Of a stretch of DNA of 64,000 bases, positions 1-10,560 are shown in pieces. Source of the DNA: Dicyema japonicum (Eukaryota > Dicyemida > Rhombozoa > Dicyemidae); contig RDEW01000002.1 of assembly GCA_011109175.1 (NCBI GenBank), positions 268,579 through 332,578 of the forward strand, read 5' to 3'. The notes under the pieces were generated by a model. That model saw nothing but the letters and a program-made list of their open reading frames with translations, did not search any database and was not told the origin of the DNA. Numbering within the stretch: position 1 is the stretch's first letter; the number at the start of each line of letters is the position of its first letter. The translations under genes were made by a program, and so were the position numbers.

Positions 1-980
1 TACCTGTTTGCTATTCGTGAAACACAAATTAACTAAAACATTTTAATAAAAAAATTAAATTTAAAGAATAATTTTTTTAACAAATAAAAAATTAAATTAA
101 GTAAAATTAATTTAATTTCTCCATCCAATGTGCCACAAAATACTTCTCTTGCAGTCTCCACGTGGATTTCTTCATTGTTGAACCTTAGGAAAATATCTAT
201 AATACATTGGTCATTTTATTTCCAAACAAGTAGAAACTTGTTTTCCGGTTTTGAACTTGAAAACTTAATGTGACTTTCATCTTTAGGACATAGCGGAGTT
301 TCAAACCTCTACTTTCCAAACAGACTACTTGATTCAGGTTACCTTAAGTCTAAACATTCTGACGAATCATGAAAACTTTATTGAATCCTTCTGAGATGAA
401 TTTTTATCCTCATAAAGGGGAAACAACTCCACTAAGCCGTTTCGATTTAACATTGAGTACCCCCATTGGATTTTTCATTATTAACTACTTTCATGCAAAA
501 AAACTGAACTAGAGTAACCTTATACCATTTTCGACAAAGTTTTAGATAATGCCATTATTAGTGAAATATTTATATACTCCCTTAACAACAACAAATGTAA
601 ATGTTTTTAGGTCACAACGTATTTAGATTTAAATACAGTTTTCGCTAACCAACCCTTCAGCCCTTGTTATTGAGGGTGTCTTGGTTTTATGAATATCCTT
701 TATCCCCAATCACATAATAATCTTGAAAATTCAGAGTTACAAAACTTTTTGCATTTTCCGTATGTAAGGTTTCAGGTGACCCAACTGAATAAAACATGTC
801 TTCAAAAGCATACTTATATTTTGAGAAGTTTTTCTCATTAGTAGAAATGAATATGCAAATTTTGAGTAACGAGCTATTACATTAATGATCCATTTATATT
901 TTTTATTATAAGAATAATATCTCCAAAGATCTATACAATTCGCAATAAATCTTTCGAATTTTTGTAAACGGTAAACATTT
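1..980. other. AT-rich non-coding stretch
   Basis: No coding signal, RNA gene or repeat could be supported here. The DNA is AT-rich with short poly-A and poly-T runs. Confidence 0.5.
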
Positions 981-1240
981 GAATATCCTCACCTCTTCTA
1001 TTTTCAACCCTTTTTACGCTTATTCAATTTATTGACTCAAAATAATTTTTTTTGTTTTTTGAGGGAACAAGAGATAGATCCTCGACCTCTTCTACTTTCA
1101 ACGCTTTTCACATTTAATCGCTTTATTGACTCAAAATAAATTTTTTTGTTTTTTGAGAGAACAAGGGACCGATCCTCGACCTCTTCTATCTTCAACGCTT
1201 TTCACGCTTAATCGATTGATGGATAAATTGACCGATCCCT
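981..1240. repeat. Tandem repeat, about 94-bp unit, nearly three copies
   Basis: A unit beginning with CCTC(G)ACCTCTTCTA starts near 987, 1080 and 1174, giving a period of 93-94 bp. Each unit continues with a TTATTGACTCAAAATAA block, a poly-T stretch and a GAGGGAACAAG-like block. The third unit decays after about 1240. It is a small minisatellite with no coding content. Confidence 0.85.
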
Positions 1241-1560
1241 CGTAGCAAAACTTAGAAATTGTTAATATTTTCAAATGCTAAATTTGTTATATCAACCCGG
1301 AGAGTATACACCCGGACGCTATGACATACGACAATTATTAATCAGTCAACTTCAACCAAGTATTACAAGTAGGAACTGAGCACCGATTTAAAGTTACCCC
1401 GGGTGGAGAATATAGAATTGCACATAATTGTTATTTTCTATAAAATATTGTGAAATTGGTTCTGTTAAGCTGTTTAGTACAACCTATAAACTACTCCTTG
1501 TTCCCATCTGATCCTTACATTTTTATTACCGCTTAGAGCAGAAGAGACATATAAAAAAAA
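1241..1560. other. Non-coding, nothing recognised
   Basis: No ORF, repeat or RNA gene could be supported in this interval. Confidence 0.4.
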
Positions 1561-1779
1561 ATTAGAGCTCTTATCTCTAAATCATTTTTCATTTTCAATT
1601 ACATTATTATTATTTTTATTTAACCAGAAGAAAAAAAAAAAAAATTTACAATCAAACACAATAAACTTTAACTTAACAAAAATAGAGAACAAAAGTATAA
1701 AATTAATGACTTTTTTGCTGTGTTTATTTTTAATAATTTTATTGCTAATTGCAATACGAATGTCATGTTTTTGATTCAG

Positions 1780-2125
1780 CCGATTTCTGTATTTATTTTC
1801 AATTTCCAAAAGAAAGATAGTTCCGCCAACCTTGCACATTTTTCCTTCCAACCATAAGGGAATTGGCATACGAGGACTTTTCCCGTAAGCAAGCTTTAGA
1901 GCAAAATTTCGCGTTTTCTCAATTTCGTATTTTAGCATGTTCCATAAAATTACCTCCCTCGTCAATTAGGAGGCCAAGATATTTCATAGTGTTCTTCCGA
2001 GGTATGTCTTGTAACAAGCTCTTTAGGTAAGCTATTTTCCTGCTTCCAGTTATCCTCAGCATACCAGACTTCTCATGTGCTACAGAAAGGAAGTTGTCAT
2101 TGCACCACTCTTCAATCTGGTCCAT
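1780..2125 (-). pseudogene. Non-LTR retrotransposon RT fragment (Jockey/CR1-like)
   Basis: Read on the minus strand, 2125-1919 encodes IEEWCNDNFLSV, then MKYLGLLIDEGGNF and EHAKIR. This is the order seen at the end of the palm and start of the thumb in APE-type non-LTR reverse transcriptases (a W..N..L block followed by YLG...D....H). The reading then shifts frame into EKTRNFALKLAYGK near 1930-1890, which looks like continued thumb sequence. Catalytic motifs are absent, so this is a dead fragment. The family is inferred from motif order only. Confidence 0.6.
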
Positions 2126-2228
2126 GTACGGTAGTCGGATACAATCTTAAATAATGAAAAAAGTAAAATGTATATATCTCTTAGAGTTACTTTAAAAAAG
2201 ACAAATAATAAGTGATGTAAACATAATA

Positions 2229-3404
2229 TGTCACATGGGTGGCTTGATGCCTATGGGCAACCTGTTTTTTACGCGTTTTCTTGATGCCTATGGCAATTAT
2301 TTTTTAAGTCTTGACATTACGACCGATCTTTTTCTTCCATCAGAAAAATCAACCTATAAATACATTTGATAAATACCTTTACACGTGAATTAGATAAGAT
2401 AGAGACTATTTCGCAAGTATCAGAATACATTAAACCTTCATTATTCAGAACAAAAAAAATTTGGATGCCTTTCGGATTGTGAAGGAAATAAATATACTAA
2501 TTTTATTGTAATTAATATATTATTTTTTAATATATAATATATTCTCTCTATTTTCAGCACCAATAATTTTCTTGTCGACATTATTCGTTTTCGTCAAGCG
2601 TTTCTGTTTGAGTTATTTTATCTTCATTAGCAAGTTCTTATAGTTCTTTTTTGTACTCATACAAAACAGGATCTTGCATGATATCTTCATAAGCAAATTA
2701 ATCAAGACATTTAATTGCCCATATCCTTAAGATGATTGATGAAAACATTAAAAAGTTCTCCTGTCATCCAAACCCTTTTATTTGCATAGTAAATAATTTT
2801 CTAAGTCAAAACCTATAGTATCTCGGTCTTTGACTTTTAAAATAACAAAAAGGTTTAATTTTTATTGTTCTAGTCGCTATAGTAATTCTCATTTTTGATT
2901 GATTTTGCCTACTCTTTTTTATATGAAATTGTTCTAAAAAAGGAAAGATTGAAAAAAAGATTCCAATTTCATCCATATTTAGCAATACGTTAGGGTCAAC
3001 TTTTTTTAACTTATCAATCATATTTTTTCTATTCAAATTATTTCATCTTGTGTTTAGTTTTTTGGCTCCTTCGTGAAGAACTTTTGTTTAAGATTAAATC
3101 TTCCTTTGAATCAGTGTGGCCTTTACTAAATTCCAGAACATTGATTTTACCTTTTTACCAAATACCTTAGCTTTTGAAATGATGATATCTTCAGTAATAA
3201 CACCATTGATTGCATCCATCTTTGAAATCCATTACATCTTTGAATAAATACAGTTAAAATTAATTTTTCATTTAGAATTAATGAATTAGTTAAATGGTGT
3301 TCTTATAAAAGTTACAAGAAAGTCTTATTATGTAATATATTCTGGTTACCATGGAAACACGTAAAAGCCAGGTTGCTCATAGGCTTCATGTTGCCCATGT
3401 GACA
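2229..3404. mobile_element. pogo/Tigger-type DNA transposon relic with TIRs and TA duplication
   Basis: The ends are inverted repeats: TGTCACATGGG starts at 2229, and its reverse complement CCCATGTGACA ends at 3404. The similarity runs inwards for about 55 bp. A TA dinucleotide lies immediately outside each end (2227-2228 and 3405-3406), the target duplication expected of the Tc1/mariner-pogo superfamily. The element is 1176 bp, so it is internally reduced compared with full pogo elements. It carries a decayed CENP-B-like transposase on the minus strand. Confidence 0.85.
2806..3250 (-). pseudogene. pogo/Tigger (CENP-B-like) transposase remnant
   Basis: On the minus strand, about 3210-3060 reads GVITEDIIISKAKVFGKKV, the helix-turn-helix part of CENP-B/Tigger proteins just before the DDE domain. 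Then 3036-2806 gives NMDEIGIFFSIFP, KMRITIATRTIKIKPFCYF and KSQRPR. This matches the start of the DDE domain: a DE(T/I)G block, an R-I-T block and a K-S-x-x-P-R block. Frameshifts separate the pieces, and the second half of the catalytic domain is missing or unreadable. Its position between matching TIRs supports the call. Confidence 0.75.
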
Positions 3405-3660
3405 TAATATAATTTATATCAATATGGTTTTCAATAATATAAATTTTAAAAACATTATATTTTGCCATAAATCATCTCTAACGATGATAATGATCTAAAA
3501 GCTATAAACCCTAATAATGTAAATATCCCTAAACAATTCCAACTATGATCTAACATACTTTATCAAATGTCTTTATTAAAAAGTAAACTAACTGATTGTC
3601 GTCGTCCGTATGTACGTTCCGGAATTTGCTAACTACTCCCCGTAAAACAAATATGAAATG
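3405..3660. other. AT-rich spacer
   Basis: Nothing recognisable lies between the pogo relic and the following short tandem duplication. Confidence 0.4.
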
Positions 3661-3665
3661 TGATG

Positions 3666-3746
3666 TTGCTACATACTCCCGATAAATTATATTTATTAGA
3701 TTCCTACACTTTGCTACATACTCCCGATAAATTATATTTATTAGAT
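3666..3746. repeat. Exact 36-bp direct repeat, 45-bp period
   Basis: The 36-bp sequence beginning TTGCTACATACTCCCGATAA occurs at 3666-3701 and again at 3711-3746 without mismatch. It is a recent short tandem duplication. Similar words (CTACTCCC) occur just upstream near 3635. Confidence 0.9.
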
Positions 3747-3827
3747 GTTGTTTTTATACTAATATTGACTAATAAAAAGTAATCATTTTAAATATTAACA
3801 ACAAATTAATTTTAATCGAAAAATCAT

Positions 3828-4010
3828 TTATTTTGTATCTAAATTAGCCAAGTCTCTGCTATTTTCTTTAATAATAGTTCCATCTTCGCATTCACATATT
3901 ATCATCCCAGTGGGAAAGATTTCTCTAACGTAATATATATTGATGTAGTCGTACTCCATTTTGTTAACCTTCACAGGTCGTCCAAAAAACATAAAATTTC
4001 CGTTGATAAG
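3828..4010 (-). pseudogene. Integrase C-terminal-like fragment (KRBA2-type element)
   Basis: The minus strand encodes GRPVKVNKMEYDYINIYYV, then REIFPTGMIICECEDGTII and KENSRDLANL. It closely matches the plus-strand reading at 10285-10560 (IYYVKEISPTGMVIFECDD), so the two are copies of one repeat family. The fold resembles the small beta-rich domain after the integrase core in KRAB-A domain-containing-2-like elements. No core catalytic domain is present. The family name is tentative; the relationship between the two copies is directly visible. Confidence 0.45.
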
Positions 4011-4019
4011 GATTTTTCG

Positions 4020-4975
4020 ATGATAAAGATAGATCGTTTGACAACATATAGCCAACAAAAATTAAATGAATCTGATGTTGGAAACTGGGATTTGAAGGTG
4101 ACTAAGGCTTTTCTGAAATGTGACATTCCGCTTAACAAATTATCAATGACTTTGTTCATTGATCTTTTCAAAGGCAACCAAATTTCTCTTCCTTCGCAAT
4201 CGCAAGTAAGGAACTGTGCCAAATATATTACAAATGAATTCATAGCTTCGTTCAGGAGCATATTAAAGTATTTCATCAAATTTTATTTTTATAGAACAAA
4301 AAATTTTTGCGATACCGATGAAACTCAAATCCGAAACAAACGATATGTCGCGGTTTTGATGAGATCAATCAACTGCCTAAAATCACTTATTTGGTTTCAT
4401 TCAAGCCAATTACGTCTGCACCTACAAAAAATATTATAGCACAGTTTGTTGATGATTCGATCCGAAATATAATGGTTGAACATATTTTGCATAATTGTTC
4501 AATGGAGGTCAGAAAATCTTATCCAGAAGTAGATGATGTGATAGCTAGCGTACAAGATTCTACTAGGAACAAGTAAAAGCGAAAATTGTTGTTTTCCGAA
4601 ATTGGAATTCCTCCCAAAGTCGTATTGACGAGATGGGGTACCTGGTTGAAGGCTGCATCTTTTTTATTCATAAAATTCAATCCCAGTGATTAACATTTTT
4701 GAGTTAATTGAAGACGTAGGCATTTTAGTAACTTCTACGAAAAATGCTTTAAAAAGTGAAAAAAAATATTACAGAGCTTATGCGCTATTTCGAATAACTA
4801 TTCACATTTTCCAGGTTGTTCTTATACGCATATTCGACGCTTAGTGCAATAGATTTTGGGAAAGATGAAACAATAGTCAAACAAAAATTAGAGAAGAGAA
4901 TTTTGGAAAGCGACCTAACTAATATTATTAACATGGAATGTAAACTGTCTCTTATTCGTTCCTTATAAATTGTCA
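4020..4975 (+). pseudogene. hAT-superfamily transposase, decayed
   Basis: The plus strand encodes DVGNWDLKVTKAFLKCDIP, LNKLSMTLFIDLFKG and LPSQSQVR, the N-terminal block of hAT transposases that introduces the catalytic domain. This is followed by CDTDETQ at the first catalytic aspartate region. After a frameshift near 4590, IGIPPKVVLTRWGTWLKAA appears, the characteristic TRWGTWL block of this hAT branch, then ELIEDVGILVTSTKNALKS and ESDLTNIINMECKLS. At least two frameshifts and several stops make it inactive. Terminal repeats were not identified. Confidence 0.75.
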
Positions 4976-4979
4976 GTCA

Positions 4980-5630
4980 TCCTCGGCATCTGTATTATCT
5001 ATATTTTACAAGTCTAAATTGAGAATAAATAAAGTTAATTTTTTTCAAATTTTAAGGTTAAAAATGTTGGCCTACTCATCAGTTATTTCGTATAAATTCT
5101 GAATGGCGATTTGTGGAACGTAATGGGTCAATCAATCGGGAAAGTTACAGATACTGTCGAAGTAAAAAATTCAGAAAATATGTTTAAATTATAATCAAAT
5201 CAATTCCTTGAAAAACAATCAAAAATAGTCTTTCTCAAGCAACAATTACTACAGAAATTATAGATTTACTGATGTGACAAAACCCATTGAAAGTGGTAGC
5301 TTTCTGAGAAGAAAACTGCTTCTTAAAACATTTTATGACAAACCAAAATATTCTGTTAAAAAAAATTTTTTGTTTAATTATAGTGGCTTAGTTTGACGTC
5401 CATTAGATTATTTGTCATATTTGTATAAACCATTACTCGTTTAAGGGAACTTTCCATTTTTTATATTTGTGAAAACATGGGAACTCTCCATTTAAAGAAA
5501 CTTTGTAGTAATGGTATGAAGCATCATTGCATATTTTTGCTAATATAGAAAGACATTAATCAAAATTATATGGATTTCTCCAATGTAGAACAATAATCAA
5601 AATTATAGGGAATTCTCCAAAATGGCAATA
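4980..5630. other. AT-rich stretch without recognised content
   Basis: No gene or named repeat could be supported. It may hold the eroded 3' end of the preceding hAT element. Confidence 0.35.
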
Positions 5631-5669
5631 TCTGATATTGAATAAATCCTTCAGTTGTCTTTTTGATAA

Positions 5670-5922
5670 GATTTTCTTGTTCTTGTGGACATTGTGGTTT
5701 CTTGTTACCCTGAATGTAAGAGGACTCAATCCAACATACAAGAAGCTTCAGCTGTCACGTGATTCGGATCACTATAAGGTATCAGTATGCTGCCTACAGG
5801 AAACAAAAATAACTGACAACACATGCATGCGGGTGGGAGATTATCATTTGATTACCCTTCTAACAACGTGTCGTTTGGATTTTGCTATTCATCACACATT
5901 GTATAGTCGTGGTTTCTTGTAG
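5670..5922 (+). pseudogene. APE endonuclease N-terminus of an RTE-like retrotransposon
   Basis: The reading LVTLNVRGL, then KLQLSRDSDHYKVSVC and CLQETKIT, matches the start of an apurinic-type endonuclease, with the conserved Asn (N-x-R-G-L) and the QETK glutamate. It parallels the better copy at 63331-64000 (FNTRGL, CIQETKIT), so both belong to one family. It frameshifts near 5870 and loses the rest of the domain. Confidence 0.65.
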
Positions 5923-5924
5923 TT

Positions 5925-6609
5925 ATTATTTATTATTAAGAATCACTCCCGAGAAAACATAAAAGTTAAGTTTCCCTTGAGCCGTATTCCGAATCATACT
6001 CTACGTCAGCTTCGACCATGATCTTCTGTTGCATTCTAGTTCTCATATGATACAGTAAGACCCTTGTGATTCTGTGTTTTTAAATCAAATATAAATACAA
6101 TTTCTTCATAGTTATTAGCAGCATGATGAAATGATAAATCAAAGATTTATGTGATAAAAGTTTGATAAATCTTGCACTTTCAATAATGAAGAAATATTAA
6201 TATAATCAAATATAGAAAAATTATAACACAACACAGCACCACAAGAAGATAATCCGACCGTGTATCATAAACTTAATTAATAATGGTTAACCATATTAAA
6301 ATATAAATTTAAACTAATATAATTAAAAAAATATATAATTAAATAAATTGAGGGTTCTGTTCTCGATACGGGATGACATTAAATTGAATGATCTGTCTAG
6401 TTAATGGTTGCTCATAATTTATAAACAGATCCTTTTCTGCATGGTCATTAAGGATGCTGATGAGTGTGCGGTAGTCTGCATATACACTAATTAGAAGCGG
6501 TAATCACACTAGGAGGATAAATTGTTGTCGTGCATTCAAATAAAAACATGTGCTCGATATAGTCAATCCAATAAAATATAGACTTTAAAAATTAGTTCTT
6601 TGATTTTTT
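5925..6609. other. AT-rich stretch, no gene seen
   Basis: Nothing could be supported between the endonuclease fragment and the following retrotransposon insertion. Confidence 0.35.
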
Positions 6610-6624
6610 ATTAGAAACCAATTA

Positions 6625-6775
6625 GCCAGAAAGAAAAGGGATCAACGAGAAGGGTTATGGCTAAGACAAAAGATTGGAATAGCCATACTCCGAGGGAACT
6701 CGTTCGCAATCCACGCATCAGGCTTCCTCAACTGACATTTGTTTATTGTTAAAAAAAATTTTGTATAAAAAAAAC
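6625..6775 (+). mobile_element. Family A retrotransposon 3'-end insertion with 15-bp target duplication
   Basis: A 151-bp insert is bounded by perfect 15-bp direct repeats ATTAGAAACCAATTA at 6610-6624 and 6776-6790. The insert is in frame from its first base: ARKKRDQREGLWLRQKIGI, then AILRGNSFAIHASGFLN and a stop. That is the last 36 residues of a family A RLE protein (compare WLRQRIGIAVVRGNA after 9870), followed by a short AT-rich 3' UTR ending in an A-run. It is a severely 5'-truncated insertion made by target-primed reverse transcription. A close relative lies at 23298-23440. Confidence 0.9.
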
Positions 6776-6790
6776 ATTAGAAACCAATTA

Positions 6791-7190
6791 ATATTGATTG
6801 AATGAGGTGACTGGTCAATTGAAGGAGACATGTAAACCAGTACGGGATTGATAACCCATGCTGGACGCAACATAATACTACTGTCCAGGTAATATTGTTT
6901 GTATTCAATTTAGATTTGCTATGAAAATCGGAGAAAAGGATAATTTCTAATATATCGGACAAAAAAATTAAAGAATATTAACATTACATTAGAAATTATG
7001 CTAACGAATGGTAACGATTCCATGGTACCTTGCTCGTAGTCAATTGAATAACTTCCTAAGTTTACTTCAATCATTAAATATTTACAAAATAGCATTAAAT
7101 ATTTACATCCAACAAGAAGAAAATCATTATTCCGTAAGGACATTCGCGCATGGCCCGGATGGCTCCTTGTGGTGCACGGGCTAATTGGTT
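6791..7190. other. Non-coding spacer
   Basis: No supported feature. Confidence 0.35.
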
Positions 7191-7207
7191 GAAGTTTTCT
7201 ATTTTTT

Positions 7208-7383
7208 TCTGTTCCTCTCTTCCCTTTTTACTAAAGTGGCAGCATGTGATCGCTCAGTCCAGGCTGGCACGATAAAGTATTATTTCCTCTCCTCCACTCT
7301 ACTGGAGGGGTCTCCACAACTGCAAACAATGGACGTCTTTTACCTTTATGCTGGTTCTGTATGGACTTGTGTGACAATCCTCC
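7208..7383. repeat. Interspersed repeat copy (CCACTCTACTGGAG family)
   Basis: This segment shares an ordered series of blocks with 11963-12135: a CTTCCCTTTT start, a (T/C)ATGTGATC block, CTCTCC.CCACTCTACTGGAG and a CAACTGCA..CAATGGAC block. A shorter match covering the first two blocks occurs at 46030-46090. The copies are diverged. They are probably part of a retrotransposon untranslated region, but no coding sequence identifies it. Confidence 0.6.
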
Positions 7384-7631
7384 AGAATTGAGTTGACAGC
7401 ATTTTAATGTTAATTTTGACAATTACGTGCGGAATGTTCTATTCGGTGAATGTTCGGACAGCATGAACTGCCGCTTCACAACCCCCGGGTGTGCCGACCC
7501 TATTTGGGTTGGTTGTAGCTGTGTTATCAGGATTACACTGCATACAAGCATTGAGGGCAACTGACGAAAAACCAAGCTAACAGCAATAGGCGTACTCCCC
7601 CTCCCCTCTTGTCGAATGCGAATAACTTGCT

Positions 7632-7994
7632 GTGAACATTGTTTCTGGTAGTGTCCCTGATAGCATCCTGGTCATTAATTTGGACCCCAAAGTTGCCCGT
7701 GTGAGGTCTTTGAGGTGCCCCGGCGGAACCTATCTACTCCTCCACTGGTGCTTGAGACGAAAGAGAGAATCCCATCTTTTACGTCCTCTTCAGAGACAAG
7801 TAGATTGGATAATTTCCTGGGAAAAGCCGAATCCGGTAATAGTTGGGGGGGACTTGGGTGCGTCAACAGTACTGCGTAAGACTGTGCAGAGGGCTAATTT
7901 ATACGGTGTTGATCTGCAAGGATCCTCACGGCAGCACGGATTCCATCTTCTGAAAGTTTTCGACGGATCTCTGAGTTTCCGAGATAGTCAGTGA
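7632..7994 (+). other. Possible endonuclease fragment of a retrotransposon
   Basis: This 120-residue reading contains WEKPNPVIVGGDLGAST, which resembles the GGD(F/W)NA block of APE-type retrotransposon endonucleases, preceded by a VINL block that could be the strand before it. The surrounding DNA is more GC-rich than the host background, as in other retroelement remnants here. The other catalytic blocks are missing, so the call is weak. Confidence 0.25.
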
Positions 7995-8750
7995 TAGCTT
8001 CTCATGGTTTTGGAATTAATAGGTGAGCTTTTTGGAGTCTGCCAATAGGTTCTGAGGAAATGTGTGGACATTCTTCTTTACTAATGACGTAAGTGATTTC
8101 TCTTCTTTCCCCTCTTATGGGGTATGCATACAGTAATTGCGGCGAAGCAAAATAATCGTACCCAATCCTCAGTCGTCCGAAGAGACTGCCCTTTCAATAC
8201 ACTCACATAGATAGTCCGCGACAGATATACGGGCAGCTTTGGGGATCCTAATCAGGAGTCTTTGTGTGTGTCAGGTTTGAGATCAATTCAAGTATTTCCT
8301 GATGATCCATGGGTAAATGTTCAGAAGGGCATCGTAGGTACGTCGTATTATCCAGTAGGAGACATGACTGACAGTGCCAATCGGAAATGACAGCCAGGGC
8401 TATTTTAGTTATTCCGGCACAATACATGTGGAAGCCATTTTTTTGCAGATCTCATCTCATTTGCAGTTTGCTGCATCTTCTTTATGATTTTCCTTTTTTT
8501 CTCTCCTTTAAATTTTAAGCCATAATCAATAATAACATAAAAGTGTTTGATTCAGTCATATCAAGAAAATAAATCAATATATAATCAATCGATAATATAT
8601 ATCTGCAATTCAAAGACGAATTCTAAATTTAGAATGATTCATTGTTTTGTTCTCTATGCAATATAGTCGATTTATCAAAGAATTTTAAAATTTTTCAGCA
8701 AAGAATAAATCTAGAACAGCGCTTCCCAACGGAGTCCCCAGGAATTTTTT
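7995..8750. other. Unresolved, probably retroelement-derived
   Basis: There are no convincing ORFs. Base composition is mixed, which is compatible with old retroelement sequence. Confidence 0.3.
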
Positions 8751-9955
8751 AATTAAAAACCAACTCTCCAGAGTCACGGAGAAACTCTCCTTACTCGATG
8801 GTCATACAGCGTTCTTCCTTTTGAAGAATAGCATCGATTGCCCAAACTCCTATATGCTCTCCGATGTTCTCCCTGCTTCAAACATCGTGACATCCTCCTG
8901 TCACTGGATAGGACATTGAGAAAATCAGCTGAATTGCTTCTAAACATCCACTTTGATGCGCCTAGTTGGAACCAATGCAAGCTTCCTACACGCCTCGGAG
9001 GAACGGGTCTCAGGTCGGGGCTGGAGATCGCCTATCCAGCATATGTGTCATCGCTCTCAAGTGGAAGCCTTTTGGTCCAAGAAATCCTACGTATTACAAC
9101 CGGGCTCTCTTGGGAAAAAGTCTCGACGAAGCTCGTTGCGAATGGTGTGAAACTGGTTTGGATATGCCGAACGATCCTTCGAGGCAACGTGACTGGGATG
9201 ATATTTATTCCAAGAATATCTTCGACGTGCTAACGTCTGAGGCCAACCAGCATCGTCTTGCATGCCTCGTGTCCGCCGCCAACCATGGGAGCGGAGCGTG
9301 GCTGGATGCACTCCCGTTTCCTCCCTGGGGACCCTATTGGACGATGACTGTATTCGGATTGGAATCGCACAACGCCTGGGAGCTGATGTTTGCGTCGAAC
9401 ACCAATGTCGCTGTGGAGGGATCGTCGATGCCAAAGGGCTGCACCCGCTCTCGTGCAAAAGGAGCGCGGGCAGAGCACCCCGCCATGCTGCTATGAACAA
9501 CATTGTCTTGCGAGCTCTTGAAGCGGCAGGCTTCCCGGCAGTACTGGAACCTGTGGGATTGGACCGCGGAGATGGGAAAAGACCGGATGGGTTAACTATC
9601 TTTCCGTTCACTGAGGGAAAATCGCTCGTATGGGACTGCACTGTTGTGGATTCTTTCTCGAACTCGATGATGCTCAGCTCGGCGCAGTCTGCTGGATCGG
9701 CAGCCGATCTGGCCGAGAAAATCAAGATTAAAAAATATGGCGAAATTGGAGACCGCTACCGTTTTGTACCGGTAGCAATCGAGACGTCTGGTGCGGCTGG
9801 AAGTATTACAGCCTCTTTCCTAAAGGAAATCGGGGGAAAATTGGCCCACCGCAAGAAAGACGTGCGGGAAGCGGTCTGGCTGAGGTAAAGAATTGGTATC
9901 GCAGTTGTTCGCGGAAACGCTTACTCCGTGATGTCAGCAGCTGGTCAAAATTTCG
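8750..9955 (+). pseudogene. Family A non-LTR retrotransposon: RT thumb and RLE domain, largest copy
   Basis: Near 8760-8850 TEKLSLLDGHTAFFLLKNS is followed by PKLLYALRCSP, then CKLPTRLGGTGLRS, the thumb region of RLE-type non-LTR elements. After frameshifts, 9262-9888 reads QCRCGGIVDAKGLHPLSCKR (zinc-binding Cys/His cluster), GLDRGDGKRPDGLTIFPF and LVWDCTVVDSFS (the PD...WD core of the restriction-like endonuclease), KIKKYGEIGD and VPVAIETSG. It ends in VREAVWLR plus RIGIAVVRGNAYSVMSAAG in another frame. The DNA is distinctly GC-rich compared with host genes. The upstream RT palm is absent, and the copy diverges from other family A tails after about 9943. Confidence 0.8.
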
Positions 9956-9959
9956 TCAC

Positions 9960-10284
9960 TTCCAATGTTTTCAAAAAATAAGGCTATCAGAAACCGACTA
10001 TTTCATTGAAAACAGATTTTTATTGATAGATATGCTATTAAACTGGTATGTGGACTCGATTTAAAATCTAAATTACCGGCTAGTTATGAGAGACGTGCAA
10101 GATCCATTGAAATATTATTGCACCACTTGACAAAATAATTCTTGTTTGGTGGAAGGGTTTGATAATTCGAAGAGGAGACATGGTGTCTCGTTATACCAGA
10201 CCTCATCAACTAGGACAAACTCACTGACTTCTCTTCACATGGATAACAAAAGCAACATTTAGTTCTGACAATACAAAAAAATCT
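9960..10284. other. No feature supported
   Basis: AT-rich sequence after the family A copy; nothing was recognised. Confidence 0.3.
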
Positions 10285-10560
10285 GCGAAAAATGTGGCAA
10301 AAAACGATATTCAGATATTTAACCTTGGTGATTATTAAACAATAAGCAAATAATCGATCAGATTATATAATTGGAGACAATGTTGTCAGAAGAGTTCGCA
10401 CTGACACTAATGTAAAAACTCGGAGAGGTGCCCTGAATAAGCATATGGACATCCATATCTATTACGTCAAAGAAATCTCTCCAACTGGGATGGTAATATT
10501 CGAATGCGATGATAGAACTGTTATTCAAGAAAAGCCTCAAGGACAATGGAAGTTTTATGA
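10285..10560 (+). pseudogene. Integrase C-terminal-like fragment (KRBA2-type), second copy
   Basis: The plus strand reads KNDIQIFNLGD, then a frameshift, VVRRVRTDTNVKTR, NKHMDIHIYYV and KEISPTGMVIFECDD. It is homologous to the fragment at 3828-4010. The IFNLGD(N)V start is typical of the linker between integrase core and C-terminal domain in KRBA2-like elements. No catalytic core precedes it. The assignment beyond the pairwise match is tentative. Confidence 0.45.

Noticed and set aside
1582-1780. C-terminal half of a 127-residue minus-strand ORF
   Set aside because: Low-complexity Lys/Asn/Phe sequence from AT-rich DNA; only its N-terminal part plausibly belongs to the RT fragment.
7231-9725. 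Several antisense ORFs opposite the family A element, including a 212-residue one at 9087-9725
   Set aside because: These are mirror readings of GC-rich RLE coding sequence on the other strand; they carry no motifs of their own.
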